Origin: an uncultured Clostridia bacterium
Lineage (GTDB): Bacteria > Bacillota > Clostridia > Christensenellales > Aristaeellaceae
NCBI GenBank assembly: GCA_934647305.1
Contig: CAKUFI010000119.1
Span: 1-5,515, forward strand
Length of the DNA stretch: 5,515 nucleotides
Direction: 5' to 3'
The position numbers and the translations under genes were made by a program. Shown here in pieces: positions 1-5,469 of the stretch; position 1 is the first letter of the stretch, and the number at the start of each line of letters is the position of its first letter. Below the pieces are notes generated by a model, which worked only from the letters and a program-made list of their open reading frames with translations, ran no database searches and was not told where the DNA came from.

Positions 1-60
1 GTGCCCACCGTACACGCCGCTGGGCACGATTGAAAGTTCGAAAGGGCTGCGGCCCTCTCG
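1..60. repeat. Left-edge inverted repeats in non-coding DNA
   Basis: Two small inverted repeats are visible. Bases 1-7 (GTGCCCA) pair with 21-27 (TGGGCAC) around a 13-nt loop, and 43-47 (AGGGC) pair with 52-56 (GCCCT) around TGCG. A short T-run (73-77) follows GGGG on the plus strand, so a weak terminator for a plus-strand gene lying left of the window is possible. Read on the minus strand, positions 105 down to 1 stay open after a TGA and run off the window edge, with residues such as SPFELSIVPSGVYGGH near the end. There is no start codon with a ribosome binding site, so this is not called as a gene. It may be repeat-derived sequence. Confidence 0.4.
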
Positions 61-90
61 AGCTCTCCGGGGTTTTTCGACAGTCTGCTT

Positions 91-123
91 GTGGAGAGGC
101 TTTTCTCAGAAAAGCCTCTCCAC
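91..123. repeat. Perfect 33-bp palindrome after the kinase gene
   Basis: Sixteen bases (91-106) are exactly reverse-complementary to 108-123 around a single central C at 107. In practice this gives a stem of about 15 bp with a TCA triloop. It begins 7 bp past the TAA of the minus-strand kinase gene, where a transcription terminator would be expected. However, the minus-strand sequence beyond it starts AAGCAGACTG with no T-run, so it is not a standard intrinsic terminator. It could still protect the mRNA 3' end or be a palindromic repeat copy. Confidence 0.7.
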
Positions 124-130
124 AACGTGC

Positions 131-1774
131 TTAGTCGTTCTTTCTGTAGAAGCAGCAGCCGCCGACAAACTCGCGCAATATGGAGTTGACGGGGATTTCG
201 TCCTCCACGTCGGCGGTCTGAAAGTAATTCAGGAACTTGACCAGACGGCGAGCCATGGTATAATGGGGGGAGAACGGTTCGATGGCGGCCAGCCGGGGGT
301 AGATATACTTTTTGAGGATGGCCATCTCGTAGTCCAGCGAAGAGTTAAACATCACGTCGGCCTCCTCCTGGAAGGGGAAGATGTACTTTTCCTCGCCGCG
401 CCGCACGCTGGGCCACATGGCGAGGGTTTCCTCGGGCGGCGTGTTGCGGAACTGATAGTCGCGCACCATGCGGCGCAGAAGGCGCGCGTCGGTGGTGCGG
501 ATGCGGTTGTGGTCATCCAGGTTGAGGGTGGTCAGGGCGCTGATGTAGACCTTGAACTTGTTGTCCCGGGCGATGGACGCGGTCAGCTCGTCGTTCAGGC
601 CGTGTATGCCCTCGATGAGTATGGGCTGATCGGCGGCGGCGTGCTGGGTGTGCGTTTTGGGGCTGCGGCGTCCGACGGTGAAGTCGAAGGTGGGCGTTTC
701 GACCGTCTCTCCCTGCACCAGGCGGGCCAGGTGCTCGTTGAACAGCGGCACGTCCAGCGTGGACAGCTTTTCCAGGTCGATGCTGCCGTCCGGCTCGCGC
801 TCGATCGCGTCGCGGTCGAGGTAGTAGTCGTCCAGCGACACCTGCATCGGCCGCATGCCCAGCACCCGCAGCGCGATGCTCAGGCGATGGGTGAACGTGG
901 TCTTGCCCGAGGAGGACGGCCCCGCCACCAGCAGCACGCGCGCGCCCGACTCGGCAAACTGGTCGGCGATCGAGGAAATGGCCTTTTCCTGCAGCGCCTC
1001 GTTGACGCGGATGAACTCGCGCAGGGAGCGCTTTTCGACCATCTCGTTGAGGTCGGCGGCGTTCTTGCAGCCCAGTATGCGGTCCCACCGGGCCGACTGG
1101 GCGAAGGTCTTCATCAGCATGGGCAGCTGCACGAACGGCGCGACCTGATCCGGGTGTTCCGCGTCGGGCAGCTGGAGCACGAAGCCGGGCAGCTGCAGGC
1201 GCAGGTCGAACACAGGCGTGTAGCCGGTCGAGGGGGTCATCACGCCGTAAAAGTACTCCATCATATCCCCGGCGCGGTACAGCGTGAACCGCTCGGAGGG
1301 ACGGTACCTGAGCAGGCGCACCTTGTCGCTCTGGCCGGTCTCCTCAAAGTAGGCCATGGCCTCGCCGCGGCTGACCTCCCGCCGCTCGAAGGGCAGGTTC
1401 TGCGCGACGATCTCCCGCATGCGCGCGCGGATCTGGTTCACGCGCTCGGGGGTCAGCAGCAGGCCGGACACCGTGCCGTACACGCCCCGGCCGATCGAGT
1501 GCTCAATGCGCACGCGGCAGCTCGGAAACAGCTGGTGCAGCGCCAGCAGGAAGACGAACCGCAGCGAGCGCTCATAGATCAGGCCGCCCTCGCTGTCGCC
1601 GAGCGTCACGCCCCAGGCGCAGTCGCCCTCGCGCGGCTCGGTCGTCAGGGGCAGCGTTTCGCCCCCGATGCGCACGGCCAGTATCCGGCGCGCCGGGAAG
1701 TACCTTTCGGCCAGCGCCTGATAGGTGTCGCCGGGCCGGTATTCAATTTTCTGGTGATCGAATTCAATAAACAT
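131..1774 (-). CDS. Nucleoside (uridine-type) kinase with TGS/ThrRS-like N-terminus
   Basis: 547-residue cytosolic protein of the P-loop nucleoside kinase family related to uridine kinase (Udk), which phosphorylates uridine or cytidine with a nucleoside triphosphate. Residues 1-60 look like a TGS domain. Residues about 60-230 resemble the extra N-terminal domain of threonyl-tRNA synthetase (for example IEHSIGRGVYG at 90-100 and FTLYRAGDMMEYFYG at 163-177). The kinase domain covers about 275-490: Walker A GPSSSGKTT at 285-293, the substrate-side motif SLDDYY at 313-318, ILIEGIHGLN at 385-394, and an arginine-rich lid region LLRRMVRD at 432-439. This long architecture is common in Clostridia and is usually annotated only as nucleoside kinase or uridine kinase, so the true substrate is not certain. 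The ATG start is supported by GAAGGAGG (1783-1790), 8 nt upstream. The gene ends in TAA, is divergent from tmcAL and appears to be transcribed alone. Confidence 0.93.
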   Translation of the reverse strand: MFIEFDHQKIEYRPGDTYQALAERYFPARRILAVRIGGETLPLTTEPREGDCAWGVTLGDSEGGLIYERSLRFVFLLALHQLFPSCRVRIEHSIGRGVYGTVSGLLLTPERVNQIRARMREIVAQNLPFERREVSRGEAMAYFEETGQSDKVRLLRYRPSERFTLYRAGDMMEYFYGVMTPSTGYTPVFDLRLQLPGFVLQLPDAEHPDQVAPFVQLPMLMKTFAQSARWDRILGCKNAADLNEMVEKRSLREFIRVNEALQEKAISSIADQFAESGARVLLVAGPSSSGKTTFTHRLSIALRVLGMRPMQVSLDDYYLDRDAIEREPDGSIDLEKLSTLDVPLFNEHLARLVQGETVETPTFDFTVGRRSPKTHTQHAAADQPILIEGIHGLNDELTASIARDNKFKVYISALTTLNLDDHNRIRTTDARLLRRMVRDYQFRNTPPEETLAMWPSVRRGEEKYIFPFQEEADVMFNSSLDYEMAILKKYIYPRLAAIEPFSPHYTMARRLVKFLNYFQTADVEDEIPVNSILREFVGGCCFYRKND

Positions 1775-1782
1775 TCGATGCG

Positions 1783-1790
1783 CCTCCTTC
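1783..1790 (-). promoter_or_regulatory. Strong ribosome binding site of the kinase gene
   Basis: The minus strand reads GAAGGAGG, a near-perfect Shine-Dalgarno, 8 nt before the ATG at 1774. It fixes the start of the 547-residue protein. Confidence 0.85.
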
Positions 1791-1836
1791 GGTGTCGGTT
1801 GATGAAATCCCCTCAGCAGACGCGCAGGGAATTTCC

Positions 1837-1878
1837 GGCAAGGAATAGTATACGGGATGACTGGGGCGCTTCCTTGCC
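1837..1878. repeat. 9-bp inverted repeat in the divergent promoter region
   Basis: GGCAAGGAA (1837-1845) and TTCCTTGCC (1870-1878) are perfect inverted repeats separated by 24 nt. The left arm lies next to the minus-strand -10 candidate and the right arm overlaps the plus-strand -35 candidate. The arrangement could be a two-site operator controlling both divergent genes or a hairpin. It could also be chance. Confidence 0.45.
1847..1852 (-). promoter_or_regulatory. Candidate -10 box for the kinase gene
   Basis: The minus strand reads TATACT, five of six bases matching the sigma-A -10 consensus. It implies a leader of about 65 nt before the kinase ATG. No good -35 hexamer lies 17 bp upstream (AAGGAA there), and the TTGGCA at 1880-1875 is 22 bp away, too far for a standard promoter. 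The site is therefore weak, or depends on an activator. Confidence 0.35.
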
Positions 1879-1902
1879 AATTCGAAGAAGGAAATGTAAA
1901 AT
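1874..1902 (+). promoter_or_regulatory. Candidate sigma-A promoter of tmcAL
   Basis: TTGCCA (1874-1879) and TAAAAT (1897-1902) each match the housekeeping consensus at five of six bases and are separated by exactly 17 bp. The predicted transcription start is near 1909, leaving a 5' leader of only about 18 nt before the ATG at 1927, with the ribosome binding site inside it. This short leader favours the 1927 start over the ATG at 1918. Confidence 0.55.
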
Positions 1903-1912
1903 TAACAGAGAC

Positions 1913-1916
1913 GGAG
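1913..1916 (+). promoter_or_regulatory. Ribosome binding site that decides the tmcAL start
   Basis: GGAG at 1913-1916, within GAGACGGAG, lies 10 nt before the ATG at 1927 but only 1 nt before the in-frame ATG at 1918. A 1-nt spacing cannot work, so translation should begin at 1927. Confidence 0.6.
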
Positions 1917-1926
1917 CATGACAGGC

Positions 1927-3087
1927 ATGAAAATCTGCGGTATCGTGGCGGAATACAATCCCTTTCACAACGGACACGCCTATCAGGCGCGCCTGGCCCG
2001 CGAAATGAGCGGCTGCGACTACCTGGTCGCGGTGATGGGCGGCGCGTTTTCCCAGCGCGGCGAGCCCATGCTGTGCGACAAGTGGACGCGCGCGCGAATG
2101 GCGCTCGAGGGCGGAATCGACCTGGCAGTGGAGCTGCCCGCGCTCTTCGCGGTGCGCAGCGCCGACTGGTTCGCCCGGGGCGGAATCGAGACGCTGTGCG
2201 CGCTGGGCTGCGACGACTTCTGCTTCGGCTGCGAGGCGGACGACCCCGCGCTGCTCGAGCGCCTGTCTCGGGCGGAAGCGGACGCAGCGGTGCGCGCAGC
2301 GATTCAGGAAGCGCTCGGTCAGGGCAAGAGCCTGGCGCGCGCCCGGGGAGAGGCGGTCTCTCAGGCGGCCGGGTGCATGCCCGAGGCGCTCAACGCCCCC
2401 AACCTGGCGCTGGGGCTCGAGTACCTGCGCGCGAACAATGGACGGATGCGGGCGCACGTGGTGCGGCGCGTGGGCGACTATCACAGCCACCAGACCGGCG
2501 AGTTCGCCTCGGCCTCGGCCATCCGCGCGGCGATTCGGCGGGGCGAGCTGCTCTCGGCGCTTCAGGGGATGCCGGAAACGTCCGGCGCGCTGCTTCAGGC
2601 GGCGGATACCGCGCGCCTCGAGGCGCTGGACGAGCTGCTGCTCTACCGCCTGCGCATGATGCCCGAGGAGGAAATCGCCCGCCTGATCGACGTGAGCGAG
2701 GGGCTGGAGCACCGCGTCGCCCGCCTTGCCGCCCGGGAGGGCACGCGTGAGGGGCTGATCCAGGCGGTCAAGTGTAAGCGCTACACCTATGCCCGGCTCA
2801 GCCGCATCTGCGCGCAGGCGCTGCTGGGCATGACGCGCGAGCTGGCGCAGGCTCACCCCGCGCCCGAGTACATCCGCGTGCTGGGCTTCCGAAGGGAGGC
2901 CGCGCCGCTGCTTCGCGAGATCAAGTCGCGCGCTTCTCTTCCGCTTTGCAGCGACCCGGTTGCCCTCCTCGGCAATCCTCTGTTCGAGCTGGAACGGCGC
3001 GCCACCGACCTGCAGAGCCTGCTCCTGCGCGACCCCAGTCACCGCGCGGCGGGTTTGGATCTGCGTCACAAAATGGTCGTCATATAA
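1927..3087 (+). CDS. tmcAL: tRNA(Met) cytidine acetate ligase TmcAL (YlbM family)
   Basis: 386-residue cytosolic enzyme. In Bacillus subtilis, TmcAL uses ATP and acetate to make N4-acetylcytidine at the wobble position (C34) of elongator tRNA(Met), through an acetyl-adenylate. The family signature is complete. The N-terminus is MKICGIVAEYNPFHNGH, with the nucleotidyltransferase motif HNGH at 14-17. QRGEP lies at 43-47, DLAVELP at 65-71, SASAIR at 195-200, EGLEHR at 258-263 and KRYTYARLSR at 284-293, where other members have a TRIRR-like basic stretch. The length is typical. I chose the ATG at 1927 over 1918 because homologues begin directly with MK-(V/I)-x-G-I and the ribosome binding site is correctly spaced only for it. 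The other start would add just MTG. The gene is divergent from the kinase gene and convergent with the muramidase operon, and ends in TAA followed by a T7 run. Confidence 0.95.
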   Translation: MKICGIVAEYNPFHNGHAYQARLAREMSGCDYLVAVMGGAFSQRGEPMLCDKWTRARMALEGGIDLAVELPALFAVRSADWFARGGIETLCALGCDDFCFGCEADDPALLERLSRAEADAAVRAAIQEALGQGKSLARARGEAVSQAAGCMPEALNAPNLALGLEYLRANNGRMRAHVVRRVGDYHSHQTGEFASASAIRAAIRRGELLSALQGMPETSGALLQAADTARLEALDELLLYRLRMMPEEEIARLIDVSEGLEHRVARLAAREGTREGLIQAVKCKRYTYARLSRICAQALLGMTRELAQAHPAPEYIRVLGFRREAAPLLREIKSRASLPLCSDPVALLGNPLFELERRATDLQSLLLRDPSHRAAGLDLRHKMVVI

Positions 3088-3099
3088 TTTTTTTCCCGC

Positions 3100-3256
3100 A
3101 GCGGCTTTGCCGCTCCCCCCTCCCCGGCCGGCCCCGGCGGCAATGCCGCCGGGGCCGGCCGGTCGTAGGGGCGCTGCGCGCCCCTACGACCCCGTGCGCG
3201 CCCCCCTGCGGGGGGCGCGCACGGGGGGCACGGCGGCTACCGCCGCCGCGCCCCCC
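3100..3256. repeat. Array of five hairpins between convergent genes
   Basis: Five inverted repeats fill the gap between tmcAL and the muramidase gene. (a) 3100-3114 has a 6-bp stem and loop TTT. (b) 3124-3162 has a perfect 18-bp stem and loop AAT. (c) 3162-3190 has a perfect 13-bp stem and loop TGC. (d) 3190-3226 has a perfect 17-bp stem and loop TGC. (e) 3223-3256 has a 14-bp stem with one A-C mismatch and a 6-nt loop. Hairpins b to e abut or share 1-4 bases, leaving no unpaired spacer. They probably stop transcription from both sides, but T-runs are poorly placed. T7 (3088-3094) lies before the hairpins on the plus strand, and only ATATTTTATT follows them. The array may be a palindromic repeat cluster rather than a purpose-made terminator. 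Confidence 0.85.
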
Positions 3257-3264
3257 AGAATATT

Positions 3265-3513
3265 TTATTGATACAGCCTGTATGGCGCGATTCGTTCCTC
3301 AAACCGGCGAATTCGCTCTGCCTCTTCGGCGAGGAAGCGCTCCGGCTCGAAGTCCGGCGCGCGCAGGCGATCTGTGCCGACCAGCAGGTCAATGAAGGGC
3401 AGGAGTTCAAGCTCGTCGTGCGTCTCGCGGATGGTCTGCAGCAGCGTCAGGCCGCAGCGAAACGGCTCGAACGCGTCCGGATCGAGTACGTGCACCTGCA
3501 CCGCCGCGCACAG
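3265..3513 (-). pseudogene. C-terminal part of DUF1343/NamZ muramidase, beyond the amber codon
   Basis: In the same frame as the N-terminal part, this stretch continues directly after the TAG at 3514-3516 with LCAAVQVHVLDPDAFEPF. It then contains LLPFIDLLVGTDRLRAP and finishes EERIAPYRLYQ before TAA. These match the usual end of DUF1343 proteins: the VQ-x-HV strand, the FDLL-x-GTD-x-LR motif and a terminal PYxLY. The 82 codons are open and show no decay. No credible ribosome binding site precedes the GTG codons near 3499-3501, so separate translation is unlikely. It would be made only by readthrough, recoding, or if the TAG is a sequence error. With the TAG read as an amino acid, the whole protein would be 371 residues, close to family length. 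Confidence 0.8.
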
Positions 3514-4380
3514 CTACCCCGCATGCTTGGAGAAGGTAGGCGTGAAGTAGGCCGTCCGGAACCGTGCGCCGGGCAGATCCAGCCGATTCATGCGCGCCGT
3601 CACCTCGTCCGCGCGCAGCCAGGGCGCGCCGATCAGCTCGAACGGGCGGGTGGTGCCGCGGCCCTCGGAGAGGTTCGTGCCCTCGAACAGGCAGGTTCCG
3701 ATGTACACCAGCGCGCTCTCCCAGGTCGGGATGTTGGGCGAGGGCATGACCCAGGGCACGCGAACCTGCCGCGCGTCCATTTGTCTGTCCAGCCCCAGGC
3801 AGGGCAGCACCTGCAGCTCGCAGCCGATGTGCTTTTCGGCGTTGACGTACCGGCCAAACTCGCCGATGGTCATCGCGTGCCTCGCGGGCAGCTCATACCG
3901 CCCCACGCCCGAGGAAAACTCCTCCCTCAGCAGCGTGCCCTCCGCGCGGGACAGGCCCAGCGGGTTGTACCGGTCCAGCACGATCAGGGGCACCTTCGCC
4001 TGCGCGCACAGCTTCATCGCGTCCGACAGCGTGTACAGGTAGGTGTAAAACCGCGCGCCGATGTCCTGTATGTCAAACAGCACGCAGTCCACGCCCTCAA
4101 ACGGCGCAAAATCCGCCTCGTGCTCCCCGAACAGCGACACGACCGGCAGGCCTGAAAGCGGGTCGACCCCGTTCGTCACCTTTGCCCCCGCCTGCAGCGC
4201 GCCGCGCACGCCGTGCTCCGGGGCGTACAGCCGCACCAGATCGTACCGCTCGCGCAGCACCTCGATCGTGGGCACAAGCCCGCTCGTCACGCCGGTCGGG
4301 TTGGTAATCAGGCCCAGCCGACGGCCGCGCAGCTGTCCGTCCAGATCCGTAATGTGATCCACTCCGTGCAGGTAATTCAT
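3514..4380 (-). CDS. DUF1343/NamZ-type exo-beta-N-acetylmuramidase, cut by in-frame amber
   Basis: 288 residues as written. Characterised NamZ enzymes (glycoside hydrolase family GH171) release N-acetylmuramic acid from the non-reducing end of peptidoglycan fragments for recycling. Family motifs in order: LGLITNPTGV at 22-31, APEHGVRG at 53-60, FDIQDIGARFYTY at 102-114, DRYNPLG at 136-142, PARHAMTIGE at 165-174, MPSPNIPT at 212-219, FEGTNLSEGRGTTRPFE at 232-248, and FTPTFSKHAG just before the stop. There is no signal peptide, so the enzyme should act in the cytoplasm on imported fragments, unlike the secreted Bacillus enzyme. The TAG falls inside a conserved segment (FSKHAG-x-LC) and removes the last 83 positions. 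If it is a true stop, the protein is probably inactive. It is last in the minus-strand operon, with AAGGAGGA 6 nt before the ATG. Confidence 0.85.
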   Translation of the reverse strand: MNYLHGVDHITDLDGQLRGRRLGLITNPTGVTSGLVPTIEVLRERYDLVRLYAPEHGVRGALQAGAKVTNGVDPLSGLPVVSLFGEHEADFAPFEGVDCVLFDIQDIGARFYTYLYTLSDAMKLCAQAKVPLIVLDRYNPLGLSRAEGTLLREEFSSGVGRYELPARHAMTIGEFGRYVNAEKHIGCELQVLPCLGLDRQMDARQVRVPWVMPSPNIPTWESALVYIGTCLFEGTNLSEGRGTTRPFELIGAPWLRADEVTARMNRLDLPGARFRTAYFTPTFSKHAG

Positions 4381-4386
4381 GCTTCG

Positions 4387-4394
4387 TCCTCCTT
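4387..4394 (-). promoter_or_regulatory. Ribosome binding site of the muramidase gene, overlapping the upstream stop
   Basis: The minus strand reads AAGGAGGA, 6 nt before the ATG at 4380. Its first base is the last base of the TGA that ends the peptidase gene (4396-4394). The overlap suggests translational coupling of the two genes. Confidence 0.8.
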
Positions 4395-4969
4395 CACTCG
4401 ATCAGGCACAGCGATTCCTCGTCCGTGAGGGTGTAGACCGTGCGCCCTTCGCTTTGCAGGCGATCCCGCAGCGCGGCGCGCCCGGCGCAGTAGTGGCAGA
4501 TCAGCACGCCATTCAAAAGCCCCAGGCCGCAAAAGTCGGTCAGGCCCACGCGGTTCTCGTCGATTTCCCGCAGATGCTCCACGCTCTGCGTGACCAGATG
4601 CGCCCCGGCGCTGCCGCCGATGTAGGTCGTGCCCGCGCGAATCAGGCGCACCAGCTCCCGGTCGAAGCCCTCCCGGCGCACGCGCTCCAGCGTCGCAAAG
4701 GTGTTCCCGCCGCTGACATAGATCACGTCGACCGCCAGGCCAAAGAACTCCCCCGCCCGCGCCGGGTCGTAGACCGTCACTTTTTCCCGCGAAAAGCCGA
4801 ATTCGGCCAGGCGGCTGTGATACCTGCCCGAGGCGATGGACTCCGCCGTCGCCTTCTCGTTCGGAATGAACAGCACGCGGCATTCGGCGATCGGGCGCGG
4901 CAGGTTTCTCAGAATGCAGGCGCGCGACTGCTCGCCGCGAAAGTCCCGCGAGGACAAAATCAGCCTCAT
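4394..4969 (-). CDS. Peptidase S51 family protein (PepE/cyanophycinase-like)
   Basis: 191-residue cytosolic protein with the class I glutamine-amidotransferase-like fold of family S51. Members include alpha-aspartyl dipeptidase PepE, which cuts Asp-X dipeptides, and cyanophycinase. Visible signatures are VLFIPNEKATAES at 32-44, VIYVSGGNTF at 82-91, the nucleophile elbow IGGSAGAHL at 117-125 with Ser120 as likely nucleophile, and GLGLLNGVLICHY at 148-160 with His159 as likely catalytic histidine. The C-terminal TLTDEESLCLIE resembles the final strands of the family. It is shorter than Salmonella PepE (about 229 residues). The substrate cannot be told from sequence; a role in trimming peptides from cell-wall or protein turnover is inferred only from its muramidase neighbour. 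The start is supported by GAGG (4975-4978), 5 nt upstream, which overlaps the TGA of the preceding gene. It lies 7 bp after that gene and 13 bp before the muramidase gene. Confidence 0.88.
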   Translation of the reverse strand: MRLILSSRDFRGEQSRACILRNLPRPIAECRVLFIPNEKATAESIASGRYHSRLAEFGFSREKVTVYDPARAGEFFGLAVDVIYVSGGNTFATLERVRREGFDRELVRLIRAGTTYIGGSAGAHLVTQSVEHLREIDENRVGLTDFCGLGLLNGVLICHYCAGRAALRDRLQSEGRTVYTLTDEESLCLIE

Positions 4970-4976
4970 CGCCGCC

Positions 4977-5252
4977 TCACTCCCGCTTCTCGTCCGTTTT
5001 TTCAGGTTTCTTCTCCTTCAGTCGTTCCTCGAACGCGTCACCGCCGTACTTTTTCGCGCGTTTTTCCACCCGGCGAATCAGCTTGTCCACGTCGACCGCC
5101 TGCCCCAGCAGGTGTCCCGCGGAAAAGATCGAAATCAGAACCGCGAACGCGCCCCAGGTCGAGTCCAGCGTCGCCCGGCCGGTGTAAAGAAAGTACAGGT
5201 AAACCGGCAGCGCGAACAGGCCGGCGATTGCCAGAAAATGATGTGTTTTCAT
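4977..5252 (-). CDS. Small two-helix membrane protein, unrecognised
   Basis: 91 residues of unknown function. Two hydrophobic segments are clear: about 7-25 (FLAIAGLFALPVYLYFLYT) and about 33-52 (WGAFAVLISIFSAGHLLGQA). They are joined by a short loop containing Arg26 and Asp30. The remaining 39 residues are highly charged, rich in Lys, Arg and Glu, and probably lie in the cytoplasm as a helical tail (KLIRRVEKRAKKYGGDAFEERLKEKKPEK). The start is fixed by GAAGGAG (5258-5264), 5 nt before the ATG. It is the first gene of the operon, directly behind a good promoter and 7 bp ahead of the S51 peptidase gene. It could anchor or regulate something at the membrane, but nothing in the sequence identifies a partner. 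Confidence 0.8.
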   Translation of the reverse strand: MKTHHFLAIAGLFALPVYLYFLYTGRATLDSTWGAFAVLISIFSAGHLLGQAVDVDKLIRRVEKRAKKYGGDAFEERLKEKKPEKTDEKRE

Positions 5253-5257
5253 CGATG

Positions 5258-5277
5258 CTCCTTCGGGCGCAGCGCCC
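5258..5277 (-). promoter_or_regulatory. Ribosome binding site with a leader hairpin just upstream
   Basis: GAAGGAG (5264-5258 on the minus strand) precedes the membrane-protein ATG by 5 nt. Directly upstream, the leader holds a GGGCGC/GCGCCC inverted repeat (5265-5277), whose last base touches the Shine-Dalgarno. The hairpin leaves the binding site free, so it may stabilise the mRNA 5' end rather than block translation. Confidence 0.6.
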
Positions 5278-5292
5278 TTTCATGATGCAGGT

Positions 5293-5322
5293 ATTATAGC
5301 ACGGATTCAGGCCGCATGTAAA
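5293..5322 (-). promoter_or_regulatory. Sigma-A promoter of the three-gene operon
   Basis: On the minus strand, TTTACA (5322-5317, five of six bases matching consensus) is followed after 18 bp by a perfect TATAAT (5298-5293). A TG one base before the -10 makes it an extended -10 promoter. Transcription should start near 5286, giving a leader of about 34 nt for the membrane-protein gene. This is the best promoter in the window, and it serves all three downstream genes because no other promoter fits in their 7-13 bp gaps. Confidence 0.75.
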
Positions 5323-5370
5323 GGCGCAGTTCGCCTCTGTGCCCGCAAAAGCCTCTCTCCCGAACGTCCT

Positions 5371-5416
5371 GCGCGGCTTCGCCGCGCAGGCGGGGCGGGC
5401 TGCGCCCTCCCCGCAC
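5371..5416. repeat. 46-bp direct repeat, copy 1
   Basis: Identical over 46 bases to 5470-5515, with the copies offset by 99 bp. It contains the GCGCGGC-TTC-GCCGCGC hairpin followed by the GCGGGG..TGC..CCCCGC hairpin. In this copy the first stem extends by three more pairs outside the repeat. Confidence 0.95.
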
Positions 5417-5469
5417 CCCTCACTCCGGGCGCATTGCGCCCGGCCCCGCGCCCCGCCGGGGCGCGGAAC

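Noticed and set aside
89..1921. Plus-strand open frame of about 610 codons opposite the kinase gene
   Set aside because: It is antisense to a clearly conserved kinase. Its sequence is low-complexity (rich in Val, Gly, Ala, His, Gln and Arg) with no domain motifs, as expected of the mirror frame of a GC-rich gene, and it ends in the tmcAL promoter region.
1918..1926. Alternative ATG start for tmcAL three codons upstream
   Set aside because: Only 1 nt separates the GGAG from this ATG, and homologues start at the MKICGIVAEYNPF position, so 1927 is preferred.
1813..3069. Minus-strand open frame of about 418 codons opposite tmcAL
   Set aside because: Antisense shadow of a GC-rich gene with complete TmcAL motifs. 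It has Arg/Gln/Ala-rich composition and no recognisable motif.
3088..3094. T7 run as an intrinsic terminator for tmcAL
   Set aside because: It comes directly after the stop codon and before the hairpins. A terminator needs the T-run after the stem.
3265..3501. The GTG at 3501 as the start of an independent small gene
   Set aside because: There is no Shine-Dalgarno, and the sequence is plainly the C-terminal part of DUF1343 in frame with the upstream gene.
3268..5299. Plus-strand open frames opposite the muramidase, peptidase and membrane-protein genes
   Set aside because: The minus-strand frames carry family motifs, ribosome binding sites and operon spacing. The plus-strand frames have none of these.
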